From contig NZ_CP034161.1 in the NCBI RefSeq assembly GCF_003860525.1, forward strand, positions 1,426,001 to 1,490,000: a stretch of DNA of 64,000 nucleotides. Reading direction: 5' to 3'. Origin of the DNA: Epilithonimonas vandammei (GTDB lineage: Bacteria; Bacteroidota; Bacteroidia; Flavobacteriales; Weeksellaceae). The translations under genes and the position numbers were made by a program. Below, in pieces: positions 53,178-61,562 of this stretch (position 1 is its first letter; each line of letters starts with the position of its first letter). Below the pieces are notes generated by a model. The model had not been told where the DNA came from. It made no database searches and was given only the letters and a program-made list of their open reading frames with translations.

Positions 53178-54161
53178 ATGTCAAGCTTTATAGATTTCGG
53201 ATTGGCTCAAAAACAATATAACAGGATGAATAAAATCACCCAGCTGTTCAATATAAAGTACCCGATTGTACAAGGCGGAATGATCTGGCATTCCGGTTGG
53301 CGATTGGCTTCGGCAGTTTCCAATAATGGCGGATTGGGATTGATTGGCTCTGCAAGTATGTATCCTGATATCTTGAGAGAGAATATCAGAAAATGCAAAG
53401 CGGCTACGGATAAACCTTTCGGTGTGAATGTGGCTCTACTTTACCCAAATCTTGAAGAAATCATCAATATCATTTTGGAAGAAGGCGTAAAGATCGTATT
53501 TACATCCGCAGGAAATCCGAAAACTTATACAGAAACTTTGAAGAAAGAAGGCATTAAAGTCGCTCATGTAGTTTCAAGTGCAAAGTTTGCCATAAAATGT
53601 CAGGAAGCTGGAGTTGATGCGGTTGTAGCAGAAGGTTTTGAAGCTGGCGGACATAACGGGCGAGATGAAACGACCACGCTTTGCCTGATTCCTAATGTCA
53701 GAAAACATATTGATACCCCATTGATTGCAGCAGGTGGAATCGGATTGGGAAGTCAGATGCGTGCGGCAATGACTTTGGGCGCAGATGGTGTCCAGATTGG
53801 TTCTCGTTTTGCAGCAACGGTCGAGGCAAGTTCTCATCAGAATTTTAAAAATAAAATCATTGAACTGAAAGAAGGCGATACGCAATTAACATTGAAAGAA
53901 TTGGCACCGGTTCGTTTGGTTAAGAATAAATTCTTCCAAGATTTGGAAGGTCTTTATGAAACTGGCAGAAATGTAGAAGCATTGAAGGAAACTCTCGGAA
54001 GAGCTCGCGCCAAACGTGGAATGTTCGAAGGAGATTTGGTAGAAGGCGAACTGGAAATCGGACAAGTCTCTGCTCTCATAGACGAAATTCTTCCTGTTGA
54101 AAAAGTCTTTGAAAACTTAATAAAAGAATTCAACGAAGCTAAATTAGATCTCACTTTGTAA
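53178..54161 (+). CDS. Nitronate monooxygenase family flavoprotein
   Basis: The enzyme oxidises alkyl nitronates with FMN and O2, or belongs to the related enoyl reductase group. The 327-residue protein has FNIKYPIVQGGMIWHSGWRL at the start of the barrel, VVAEGFEAGGHNGRDETTT (conserved Gly-His region), PLIAAGGIGLGSQMRAAMTL and GADGVQIGSRFAAT for FMN phosphate. A TATTTTTG box at about 53157 supports the start at 53178. ATG 53226 (MNKITQLFNIKYP) is a plausible alternative. A broken copy lies at 51760. Confidence 0.88.
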   Translation: MSSFIDFGLAQKQYNRMNKITQLFNIKYPIVQGGMIWHSGWRLASAVSNNGGLGLIGSASMYPDILRENIRKCKAATDKPFGVNVALLYPNLEEIINIILEEGVKIVFTSAGNPKTYTETLKKEGIKVAHVVSSAKFAIKCQEAGVDAVVAEGFEAGGHNGRDETTTLCLIPNVRKHIDTPLIAAGGIGLGSQMRAAMTLGADGVQIGSRFAATVEASSHQNFKNKIIELKEGDTQLTLKELAPVRLVKNKFFQDLEGLYETGRNVEALKETLGRARAKRGMFEGDLVEGELEIGQVSALIDEILPVEKVFENLIKEFNEAKLDLTL

Positions 54162-54252
54162 AAAAATAATAAGGAAAAATAGGTTAGGAAAGTTTTGAGA
54201 AGCTTATTCTGACAACTATCAATCATCAACTTTCAACTAGCAGCCAAAAAAA

Positions 54253-54681
54253 ATGTTTTCTAAACAAGAAGCGCAACTACTCAAAAAAGAATTTTGGACG
54301 GCTTTCGGAAAAGCTTTTCCTAGGAAGTGGTTGTTATATGATACCAAAATCAAAGATTTTTCTTTCAAATTTTACGCAGATAACAAAAAAGCTGAGGTTT
54401 CTATTGATATTGAGATGAAAGATGAACTGTTCCGTAATGCTTATTACGAGAAGATTTGGTCTTTGGAATCCATTTTAGAAGATGAAATTGGAGCGTTTTC
54501 AAAAGATGAATTTTATGTTTTGGAAAATGGAAAAGTCATCAGTAGGATTTGGGTGGAGAAATCTGGAGTCAGTATTTTTAACAAGCAGACCTGGCCAGAT
54601 ATTTTCGAATTCTTCGTTGAAAAAATGGACGCTTTTGAGCGTTTGTTTTATGAATATGAGGATTTTATTAAGGATATTTAA
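54253..54681 (+). CDS. DUF4268 protein
   Basis: 142 residues starting MFSKQEAQLLKKEFWTAFGK, then FRNAYYEKIWSLESILEDEI and a tail rich in aromatic and acidic residues (FERLFYEYEDFI). This fits DUF4268, a family of unknown function that also appears fused to restriction-type nuclease domains. Here it is a stand-alone domain with no nuclease motif seen. Confidence 0.8.
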   Translation: MFSKQEAQLLKKEFWTAFGKAFPRKWLLYDTKIKDFSFKFYADNKKAEVSIDIEMKDELFRNAYYEKIWSLESILEDEIGAFSKDEFYVLENGKVISRIWVEKSGVSIFNKQTWPDIFEFFVEKMDAFERLFYEYEDFIKDI

Positions 54682-54732
54682 AGTTTATTTAAGAGAATAC
54701 ATTTTACTTTTTACAAAATACATTTTACATTA

Positions 54733-54969
54733 ATGAAAAACATCACCATAAAAGCCAACGATTTTTTTGAATTATTGAAATTAAAAGACCAATCGATGTG
54801 GGATATTTTTGCACAAATGATTGATGGCGAGGAAAAAGAAATTGTTTTCTTGAATGATGACAAAGAGTACATTTTTCATTACATACTGCCAACAACAATT
54901 GAAAAATTACAAGAAGATAAGGCACTTTTTGCTAAGGAATACGCGGAGAAATTATCAGGACTGAACTAA
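54733..54969 (+). CDS. Small protein of unknown function
   Basis: A 78-residue acidic, mixed helix/strand protein beginning MKNITIKANDFFELLKLKDQ. No motif is recognised. It follows DUF4268 by 51 bp on the same strand, and its end overlaps the convergent pnuC end by 15 bp. Confidence 0.6.
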   Translation: MKNITIKANDFFELLKLKDQSMWDIFAQMIDGEEKEIVFLNDDKEYIFHYILPTTIEKLQEDKALFAKEYAEKLSGLN

Positions 54970-55617
54970 GTTTTTCTTCCATTCCAGATAGCCAATGATA
55001 GCCATTGCTGTAAAAATCAAATATTGTAGCGCTGTAAATCCTAGACCTTTGTAAAGCATCATCGGAACGCAGACTATATCTGCAACAATCCAGAAAATCC
55101 AGTTCTCAAGATTACGCTTTGCCATAAAAAACATTCCAACAAGAAATAGAGAAGTGGTAACGATATCGGTATAATTCGCCCAATCCAAATGATAAAGTCC
55201 GAGTTTTATACCTTCCATAGAAAACTGGTTATCGATAAACGGTTTGAAATAATAGATTAAACCTACGACAAGTAAACTTCCCACAAACAGAACACTTCCG
55301 ATTTTCCAATCATGGGCACTTGCTTTTTTGACGTTGACGTGGATATTGTCGTCTGAGTTTTTTGACCAAAGAATCCATCCATAAATACTCATAACTGAAT
55401 AATAGACATTAATCAGCATATCGCCCAAAAGTCCAAAAATAAACATTATATAAATGAAAAGAACTGTGGAAATTATTCCTGTAGGATAAACCCAAATATT
55501 TTTTTTGATAGAGAAGTAAACGCTAAGTAAACCGAAGATCGTTGCAATGATTTCTAAAACAATTAGATAAGTTTCGTAGGATTGATATTGGGCCGTGAGT
55601 TCTTCGAGGAAATTCAT
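54955..55617 (-). CDS. pnuC: PnuC-family vitamin-precursor transporter
   Basis: A 220-residue membrane protein with seven predicted helices. The PnuC pattern is present: IIATIFGLLSVYFSIKKNIW, YPTGIISTVLFIYIMFIFG, YYSVMSIYGWILW and ENWIFWIVADIVCVPMMLYK. PnuC proteins move nicotinamide riboside, and some Bacteroidetes members carry thiamine instead. No TPP riboswitch could be recognised upstream, so nicotinamide riboside is slightly favoured. Facilitated transport in the inner membrane is expected. Confidence 0.88.
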   Translation of the reverse strand: MNFLEELTAQYQSYETYLIVLEIIATIFGLLSVYFSIKKNIWVYPTGIISTVLFIYIMFIFGLLGDMLINVYYSVMSIYGWILWSKNSDDNIHVNVKKASAHDWKIGSVLFVGSLLVVGLIYYFKPFIDNQFSMEGIKLGLYHLDWANYTDIVTTSLFLVGMFFMAKRNLENWIFWIVADIVCVPMMLYKGLGFTALQYLIFTAMAIIGYLEWKKNLVQS

Positions 55618-55797
55618 AGTCTCAAAGATAATTATTAATGTTCAAAAATGGGTTGGCTTATTCATAATTAGTACAGATAAGTAAAATTAAATAGTTAAAA
55701 AATGTTAAGGTTAATAATTTTTTAATATTTTCGTAATTCAAAAATAAATATAAAAGGAAAGTCCCCCTTAATTTTTGGGGTAAAAAAAATTACAACT

Positions 55798-57339
55798 ATG
55801 GCAAATATTTGGATTAAGAAACCAATGGAAGCTTATGAAGCGGACATTAAAAAAAGTCAGCTCAAGCGTGTATTGGGAAAATGGAGTTTAACAGCTATCG
55901 GAATTGGTGCCATCATTGGAGGTGGTATTTTTGTTTTAACAGGGACAGGTGCTTACTATAACGCCGGTCCTGCATTAGCACTTTCTTTCGTTATCGCGGG
56001 GATCGCTTGTGTTTTTGCAGCACTATGTTATGCAGAGTTTGCGTCCATTCTTCCTGTGGAAGGTTCTGCTTACGCTTATGCCTATGGAACCGTTGGAGAA
56101 ATTTTCGCATGGATTATTGGTTGGGGACTGATTCTGGAATATGCGATGGGTTCTATGACAGTCGCTGTTTCGTGGTCGGGTTATTTTGGAAAATTGCTTA
56201 AAATGTTTGGCTTGCACTTGCCAGCTTGGCTCACAACGGATCCACAAACGTATCTTGCTGCAGGTAATTCTGGATTTTCTATGAACCTACCTGCATTTTT
56301 AATTGTATGGGTAGTGATTGGGATTCTTTTAAGAGGAACAAAAGGCGCAGCAAAAGCTAATAACTTCATTGTCGTGATGAAAGTTTCAGCCATTATTTTT
56401 GTAATCGTAGCAGGAGTTTTCTTTATCAATCCAGAGAACTGGACGCCATTTATACCTGAGCCTACAACTATTACAGAAAATGGTGTTTCGCACCCAGCTT
56501 ATGGATATGCTGGAGTAGTGGCCGGAGCGTCTGCAATTTTCTTTGCTTATGTAGGATTCGATGCTGTTTCTACACAGGCTGGTGAGGCTATAAATCCTAA
56601 GAAAGATGTTCCGTTTGCAATCATTGCATCATTGGTAATTTGTACATTATTATACATTTTGGTATCATTGGTTTTAACAGGGATGATGCATTATACAGAC
56701 TTCAATCCTTTGGGAAAATATCCGGATGCTATTAAAGCTCCTGTGGCTTATGCTTTTGATATAGCGGGACAAGCTTGGGCAGGTTACATCATCACGATTG
56801 CTGCCACAGTTGGACTTATTTCTGTTTTAATGGTAATGATTATGGGACAATCCAGAATATTTTTAGGAATGTCAAAAGATGGTCTAATTCCTAAAACATT
56901 TGCAAAAGTAAATCCTTTAAGTGGTGTTCCATCCAAGAATCTGGTAATTTTGGGCGCCGTTATTTCTGTGGTAGCATCCTTTACCCCGATTAATGACCTT
57001 GCACATATGACAAGCTTCGGAACCTTATTCGCTTTTACTATGGTATGTGTAGCAGTCTGGGTTTTGAGAGTAAAAGAACCCAATTTGCAAAGAAACTTTA
57101 AAGTTCCTGCATTGCCATTGATTGCAGTTTTAGGAATTGCAATCAATATTTATTTGATTATCAATCTGAGCAAAGAAGCGCAAATGTATTCTTTAGGCTG
57201 GTTGCTTATAGGTTTCTTCATCTATTTCTTGTACAGTAAGAAAAATTCAAAACTGCAGAATGGAGGGTTTGGAGAGACGTTCAAAGCAGAACAAGAACCT
57301 TTGGAGGATGTAGATATCGATATCGACAACAAACATTAA
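55798..57339 (+). CDS. APC-family amino acid permease
   Basis: A 513-residue, 12-helix amino acid/polyamine/cation permease. Helix 1 has TAIGIGAIIGGGIFVLTG, the unwound substrate-binding segment. AGPALALSFVIAGIACVFAA, FFAYVGFDAVSTQAGEAINP and SRIFLGMSKDGLIPKTFAKV are standard for the cationic amino acid transporter-like branch. Cationic or branched amino acids are likely. It is a single-gene unit closed by a terminator. Confidence 0.9.
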   Translation: MANIWIKKPMEAYEADIKKSQLKRVLGKWSLTAIGIGAIIGGGIFVLTGTGAYYNAGPALALSFVIAGIACVFAALCYAEFASILPVEGSAYAYAYGTVGEIFAWIIGWGLILEYAMGSMTVAVSWSGYFGKLLKMFGLHLPAWLTTDPQTYLAAGNSGFSMNLPAFLIVWVVIGILLRGTKGAAKANNFIVVMKVSAIIFVIVAGVFFINPENWTPFIPEPTTITENGVSHPAYGYAGVVAGASAIFFAYVGFDAVSTQAGEAINPKKDVPFAIIASLVICTLLYILVSLVLTGMMHYTDFNPLGKYPDAIKAPVAYAFDIAGQAWAGYIITIAATVGLISVLMVMIMGQSRIFLGMSKDGLIPKTFAKVNPLSGVPSKNLVILGAVISVVASFTPINDLAHMTSFGTLFAFTMVCVAVWVLRVKEPNLQRNFKVPALPLIAVLGIAINIYLIINLSKEAQMYSLGWLLIGFFIYFLYSKKNSKLQNGGFGETFKAEQEPLEDVDIDIDNKH

Positions 57340-57344
57340 AATAT

Positions 57345-57377
57345 AAATTCCGCATCTTTTTTGCGGAATTTTTTTTG
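57345..57377 (+). terminator. Terminator after the APC permease gene
   Basis: AAATTCCGCA pairs with TGCGGAATTT around TCTTTTT, then more Ts. Confidence 0.88.
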
Positions 57378-57384
57378 GGAGCTT

Positions 57385-57401
57385 ATTGACTTCGTCGAAC
57401 A
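57385..57401 (-). repeat. 17-bp match to the IS110 right end
   Basis: ATTGACTTCGTCGAACA is the exact reverse complement of 27367-27383, the last 13 bases of the IS element, its CAA junction triplet and the next T. It lies just before copy 5 of the palindrome family. It may be a remnant of another insertion. Confidence 0.6.
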
Positions 57402-57421
57402 GTTTCTATTTATTGTTTTTT

Positions 57422-57548
57422 GGAGCTGTTTCCCGCTATCCGCTATATCTTTTTTGTCATTGCGAACAAAGTGGAAGCGATATGTAGAACCATTCAGCAA
57501 TCGCAAAAACAAAAAAGGATGCCGCTACTATCGGGGCTATGGATTTTG
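57422..57548. repeat. Dispersed palindrome, copy 5 (diverged, enlarged loop)
   Basis: GGAGCTGTTTCCCGCTATCC, CTATATCTTTTTTG, a loop holding TCATTGCGAACAAAGTGG and CAATCGC, then AAAAAAGGATGCCGCTACTA and CGGGGCTATGGATTTTG. It pairs best with copy 1. The loop looks like a second, nested repeat. Confidence 0.7.
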
Positions 57549-57609
57549 TTTGGCAAACCAAAATTATCAATAATTATAAACATTACCCAACTTTCATTAT
57601 TTTTATAAA

Positions 57610-58632
57610 ATGAAAAAACTACTACTATTTTCACTCACGATTATTTCGTCATTTCTCCTGTCTCAGAAATTCACGATCGATACATTATTGACTGATAAAA
57701 TCAGCATCCGAGCAATACAACTCTGGGATGGAAAAGTCTGGTATGCGGGAACAGATTCCAAGTTTGGGTATGTCGATTTAGAGAATGTCAATAATAAAAA
57801 GCAAATCCGACTGTCTCAGAAATCTCTTCAGTTCCGAACATTGGCTCAAAGCAGCAAATATTTCTACGCCATCAACATAGAAAGTCCTGCTTATTTTTTT
57901 CAAGTTGATAAAAAAACATTAGACTTCAAAGTTGTGTTTAATGATAATGATCCGACGGCTTTTTATGATGCTTTGAAATTCACAGATAATAATTTTGGAT
58001 TAGCATTTAGTGACCCATCAGCCAATCAAAGACTGAATATCTCTCAAACCCGAAATCGTGGTGCAAATTGGATCAATTGTAAAAATTGTAAAGATTTTCC
58101 TTATTTAGAAAAAGGCGAAGCGGCTTTTGCAGCAAGTAATACTAATATTGCAAGTTTTAGAAATGTTATCTGGATTGCGACCGGAGGTGCAAAATCCAGA
58201 ATTTACAGAATGAAAAACAAAGATTGTTATTGGCAAGTTTTCGAAACCCCATTTATACAAGGAACATCATCCCAAGGTATTTACTCAATAGATTTTTATG
58301 ATAAAAACTTCGGAATCGCAGTTGGCGGAGATTACACAAAACAAGCGGATAATGTCAATAACATCGCTACTACAAATGATGGTGGACAAACTTGGCAAAT
58401 ACAAGCCAGCAGACAAAACGCAGGTTATATGACTTGTGTGAGATTCCGGCCGAAAACCAAAGGAAAAGAATTGGTTGCAGTTGGCGATCAACACATCAGT
58501 TTCTCCTCAGATTACGGAAAAACCTGGACAAAAATCTCCGACGAAAAAAATCTCTACGCTTGCGAATGGCTCGATAAAAACACTTTGATTTTAGCAGGAA
58601 AAGATAAAATCGTTAAGATGAATTTCCAATAA
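57610..58632 (+). CDS. Secreted beta-propeller (Ycf48/BNR-like) protein
   Basis: 340 residues with a signal peptide (MKKLLLFSLTIISSFLLSQ). The mature part shows repeated propeller blades with BNR/Asp-box-type motifs: TRNRGANWINC, TNDGGQTWQIQ and SSDYGKTWTKIS. The family includes Ycf48-like and glycosidase-like propellers; no catalytic set is visible. There is no T9SS sorting domain, so a periplasmic or T9SS-independent location is likely. Function unknown. Confidence 0.8.
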   Translation: MKKLLLFSLTIISSFLLSQKFTIDTLLTDKISIRAIQLWDGKVWYAGTDSKFGYVDLENVNNKKQIRLSQKSLQFRTLAQSSKYFYAINIESPAYFFQVDKKTLDFKVVFNDNDPTAFYDALKFTDNNFGLAFSDPSANQRLNISQTRNRGANWINCKNCKDFPYLEKGEAAFAASNTNIASFRNVIWIATGGAKSRIYRMKNKDCYWQVFETPFIQGTSSQGIYSIDFYDKNFGIAVGGDYTKQADNVNNIATTNDGGQTWQIQASRQNAGYMTCVRFRPKTKGKELVAVGDQHISFSSDYGKTWTKISDEKNLYACEWLDKNTLILAGKDKIVKMNFQ

Positions 58633-58662
58633 TATTTCAAGACATTTAATTTGTATTTCTTA

Positions 58663-58740
58663 TCTGAGCGAAGCGTCTTTGTGAACCTAAAAGTATTTTC
58701 AATAAATTCAAAAATCTTAGTGTACTTTGTGTTCAAAATT
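58663..58740 (+). repeat. Leader-type repeat, variant copy
   Basis: TGAGCGAAGCGTCTTTGTGA, then AGTATTTTCAATAAA and TTAGTGTACTTTGTGTTCAA. It is the same arrangement as the argC and argH leaders, with GCG changed to GTG in both CTTTG units. Confidence 0.7.
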
Positions 58741-58843
58741 CTGCGTTAAAAACAGATTCCCTACTTTTGCACCGAATTAATGAAACAGGATCAATGAAAC
58801 ACTCCAGTGTTCCATTAGACAAATGAAAATTATAAATCAACTA

Positions 58844-59497
58844 ATGAAAAATACGGTTATTTTTGATATGGACGGCGTGATTGTAGATACAGAACCACTT
58901 CACAAAAAAGCTTACTATCAGCATTTTGAAGAACTTAATATAAATGTAGATGCAGAATTGTTCTCAAAATTTACCGGAAAATCTACCCGAAATGTCTATC
59001 AAATGATAAAAGAGATTTTCGGAATTGATACCAATGTTGAAGATTTAATCCAAAGAAAAAGAACCCTATTTTACGATTTATTCGATTCTGACCCAGCTCT
59101 GAAATTATTAGATGGAGTAGAAGTATTGATTAAGAATCTTTATTCAGCCAATTTTCAATTGATATTAGCTTCTTCTGCTGCCAAATCTACCATTCATCGG
59201 GTTTTTAAACGTTTCAATTTATTTCCGTTTTTCTCACATCTCGTAAGTGGAGAAGATTTTCCGGAATCAAAACCCAATCCTGCCATTTTCATCGAAGCTC
59301 AAAGGCTTTCTGGTAATGACAAATCCCATTGCATCGTCATAGAAGATAGTACCAACGGAATATTAGCTGCAAACGGCGCAGAAATTTTCTGTGTGGGTTA
59401 CAAAAGCGAAAATAGCAAGAATCAGAATTACGATACGGCAGATTTAGTCATTCATCATTTTGATGAGCTGAAAGTTGAGGAATTGCAATTGATCTAA
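58844..59497 (+). CDS. HAD-superfamily phosphatase / beta-phosphoglucomutase-like
   Basis: About 217 residues. Motif I is VIFDMDGVIVDTEPLH with the nucleophile Asp and the beta-PGM-like EPLH. The alpha-helical cap follows, then motif II LILASSAAKST, and motifs III/IV as ESKPNPAIF (Lys) and IVIEDSTNGILAA (acidic pair). Sugar-phosphate phosphatase or phosphomutase are both possible. The start at 58844 (KNTVIFDMDG) is preferred over 58823. A TACTTTTG box lies at 58762-58769. The stop overlaps the convergent gene by 4 bp. Confidence 0.88.
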   Translation: MKNTVIFDMDGVIVDTEPLHKKAYYQHFEELNINVDAELFSKFTGKSTRNVYQMIKEIFGIDTNVEDLIQRKRTLFYDLFDSDPALKLLDGVEVLIKNLYSANFQLILASSAAKSTIHRVFKRFNLFPFFSHLVSGEDFPESKPNPAIFIEAQRLSGNDKSHCIVIEDSTNGILAANGAEIFCVGYKSENSKNQNYDTADLVIHHFDELKVEELQLI

Positions 59498-60177
59498 GAA
59501 ATTCTCTTTTTATTGGAAGATTCTACCCATTCATCTTTTCCGCAAACTTTGCAGTTGTGCTTGCCATTGTCCAATTCTTCTGTGAAACCGCAAAATGTAC
59601 AGGAATAATGCTTTTTGACTGTTATCAATTTTATGACATTGTCGAGTGAATCAGGCATTATTGGCAAACCATATTTGATGTCTTTATCCTCATAATAAAA
59701 AACGCTGATTTCACCGGAGATTTCTTCAATGGCTTTTTCAATTTGGCCAAGATGTGAGACGCCTTTAAGTCTTAATTCTGCAAAAAATTCATCTTCTCCA
59801 AGCGACTCTTTCTTAAAATCATCAATGCAGAAAACGCCTTCATCAATCAAACAAATTGGTTGACCTTCTACCAGCTGTTCAAATTTTTTGCTTTTTCCAA
59901 TAAAGTACGTAATGATGGAGTAAAGGCTGATAATCATTGTGAAAACAACCATTGCCGGGATTATTCCTACATCTTTATAAAACATTGGGTCGCCAGCAGC
60001 GGAACCAAGTCCAATTATCACAACCAATTCAAAAACTGATAATTGTTTAACACCTCTTTTCCCCAACAGTCGAAGTCCTAAGATGATGATAACGAACATT
60101 ATAATTGTTCTCACTACAGTTTCTAAAAGGAAATTCCAGTCTTCTGAGCCTAAAAGAATTTGTTTGAAATCCAACAT
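59494..60177 (-). CDS. DUF421 (YetF-like) membrane protein with C-terminal zinc ribbon
   Basis: 227 residues. Three N-terminal helices (TIIMFVIIILGLRLLG, LSVFELVVIIGLGSAAGDPM, IIPAMVVFTMIISLYSII) carry the DUF421 signature LGKRGVKQLSVFELV. A cytoplasmic YetF domain follows. The tail has CTFC and CKVC about 15 residues apart, a zinc-ribbon form that most YetF proteins lack. Function is unknown; YetF proteins have been linked to spore or stress traits in Bacillus. Confidence 0.82.
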   Translation of the reverse strand: MLDFKQILLGSEDWNFLLETVVRTIIMFVIIILGLRLLGKRGVKQLSVFELVVIIGLGSAAGDPMFYKDVGIIPAMVVFTMIISLYSIITYFIGKSKKFEQLVEGQPICLIDEGVFCIDDFKKESLGEDEFFAELRLKGVSHLGQIEKAIEEISGEISVFYYEDKDIKYGLPIMPDSLDNVIKLITVKKHYSCTFCGFTEELDNGKHNCKVCGKDEWVESSNKKRIS

Positions 60178-60233
60178 AGTTTTTTATCGCTATATTCAAA
60201 AAATACGCCAGAGAATATTACTAAAAGTGAATG

Positions 60234-61415
60234 CTATTTCTCAAAAAACGCCATAGAACTTCCAATCCAAATTGCATCTTTCTTATTAAAATCTACATTC
60301 ACCATTGCAGCTTTAGTCATTCTAACAAGATTGACGAGAAGTTCAGGATTTTCTTCTTCAGAATTCCACGCAAAAAGTAAACGGATTTCAGCTTTGGAAA
60401 ATTCACCATTGATATCTTCAAAAAGTGGTGCGTAAGTCACTTTTCTTTGAAGGATGTACTTCTCTTTATCTTCAATTTTATTAATGATTTCTTGAGTCGG
60501 ATTAAGATTTACACCACTTCCTGCAAATGAGAAAAGCGGTTTTAAAACAAAATTTTCTAATTGTTCAGTTTCAGGAAAATCCGGTAAGAAATAACTTTTC
60601 GGAACAAACTCGTGTTTCAGTTTTGGGAGAATGTATTTTGAAATTTTGAAAAACCAATTCGGATGCGTAATCCATTCTACATCAATTTCTTCCTTGAAAT
60701 CAAATTCTGTTTCCAAACCCTCGATTTTATCCAATTCATCAAAAATTACACGATTGTAAATTCTATGAATAGGAACTAATTTTCCATCATTTTCATAGAA
60801 TAACTTTTTGCCTTGCTTTTTGATTTTCGTCAGACAAACCGTTTTGATTCCAAGATATTGCTCTGTTAAAACAAAATCGATTGCAGTTTTTTGTTTCTCA
60901 GGATAGATTTCCAGAAGAATAACGTTTTCAGGATTCTCATTTCCTACAATCACTTGTTTCAGTTTTTGTATGTATTCATCTTTTGGAAGTGAGTTTTTAA
61001 GTTCATTCAAGAAAGGATAAACTTCGGTAATCACTTCTTCAAACAGCTTCTGAAATCCGAACAAACTCGGAAAAGCCTGCAATTCTATCAACTGCGGAAT
61101 GACGTTTCCTTTCTCATCCTGACAAATTCCAAAATCAATTGCTACAAAATGTGGTTTTTGAGTATCATTGGGAACGTTGCAATTGGCTGGAATAGCTTTT
61201 CCCAAGTCTTCGTCAGACATCTCTTTAATTTGAGATATAATCGATTGAGAAGCATCATCCAGCTTTTGCCAGAACTCATTTGAAAGAAAAATAGGACTTT
61301 CTGATATTCGGAAACCAGCTTCGTATCCCGTTTTCTCTTTTATTAACTCATTGACTTTTTGATATTTTTCCTGAGAAAATTCTCCGTTGAATTGAGTTCT
61401 GTATTTTGGAATCAT
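60234..61415 (-). CDS. ATP-grasp-like protein of the GCS2/GATase cluster
   Basis: A 393-residue cytoplasmic protein. FVAIDFGICQDEKGNVIPQL with IELQAFPSLFGFQ near residue 95-120, FVLKPLFSFAGSGVNLNPTQ near 295 (ATP-binding Lys and glycine-rich loop) and the late acidic RLLFAWN region suggest an ATP-grasp or glutathionylspermidine-synthase-like ligase. It lies on the same strand as a class-I amidotransferase and a GCS2-type ligase. The three may build a small amide-linked product. Family placement is by pattern. Confidence 0.65.
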   Translation of the reverse strand: MIPKYRTQFNGEFSQEKYQKVNELIKEKTGYEAGFRISESPIFLSNEFWQKLDDASQSIISQIKEMSDEDLGKAIPANCNVPNDTQKPHFVAIDFGICQDEKGNVIPQLIELQAFPSLFGFQKLFEEVITEVYPFLNELKNSLPKDEYIQKLKQVIVGNENPENVILLEIYPEKQKTAIDFVLTEQYLGIKTVCLTKIKKQGKKLFYENDGKLVPIHRIYNRVIFDELDKIEGLETEFDFKEEIDVEWITHPNWFFKISKYILPKLKHEFVPKSYFLPDFPETEQLENFVLKPLFSFAGSGVNLNPTQEIINKIEDKEKYILQRKVTYAPLFEDINGEFSKAEIRLLFAWNSEEENPELLVNLVRMTKAAMVNVDFNKKDAIWIGSSMAFFEK

Positions 61416-61431
61416 AGTTTAATTTTTTATT

Positions 61432-61555
61432 AACCACAAAAGTCACAAAAGTTAGAATATTTATTTTTAAGATAAAAAAAGAATAGATTAAAAGATAGAC
61501 TTTTTTGAACTTTTAAAAATAATTTTAGTTAAAAGCTTTTGTGACTTTTGTGGTT
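61432..61555. repeat. Intergenic inverted repeat, CACAAAAG type (perfect)
   Basis: AACCACAAAAGTCACAAAAG (61432-61451) and its exact reverse complement (61536-61555) enclose 84 nt. The arms are perfect over 20 bp. It has the same ground plan as the repeat at 10806 but a different, matching sequence. Confidence 0.85.
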
Positions 61556-61562
61556 TGAGTTT

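Noticed and set aside
55618..55797. Possible riboswitch upstream of pnuC
   Set aside because: I looked for the conserved THI-box core (CUGAGA...) on the minus strand and did not find it. The region is AT-rich and featureless.
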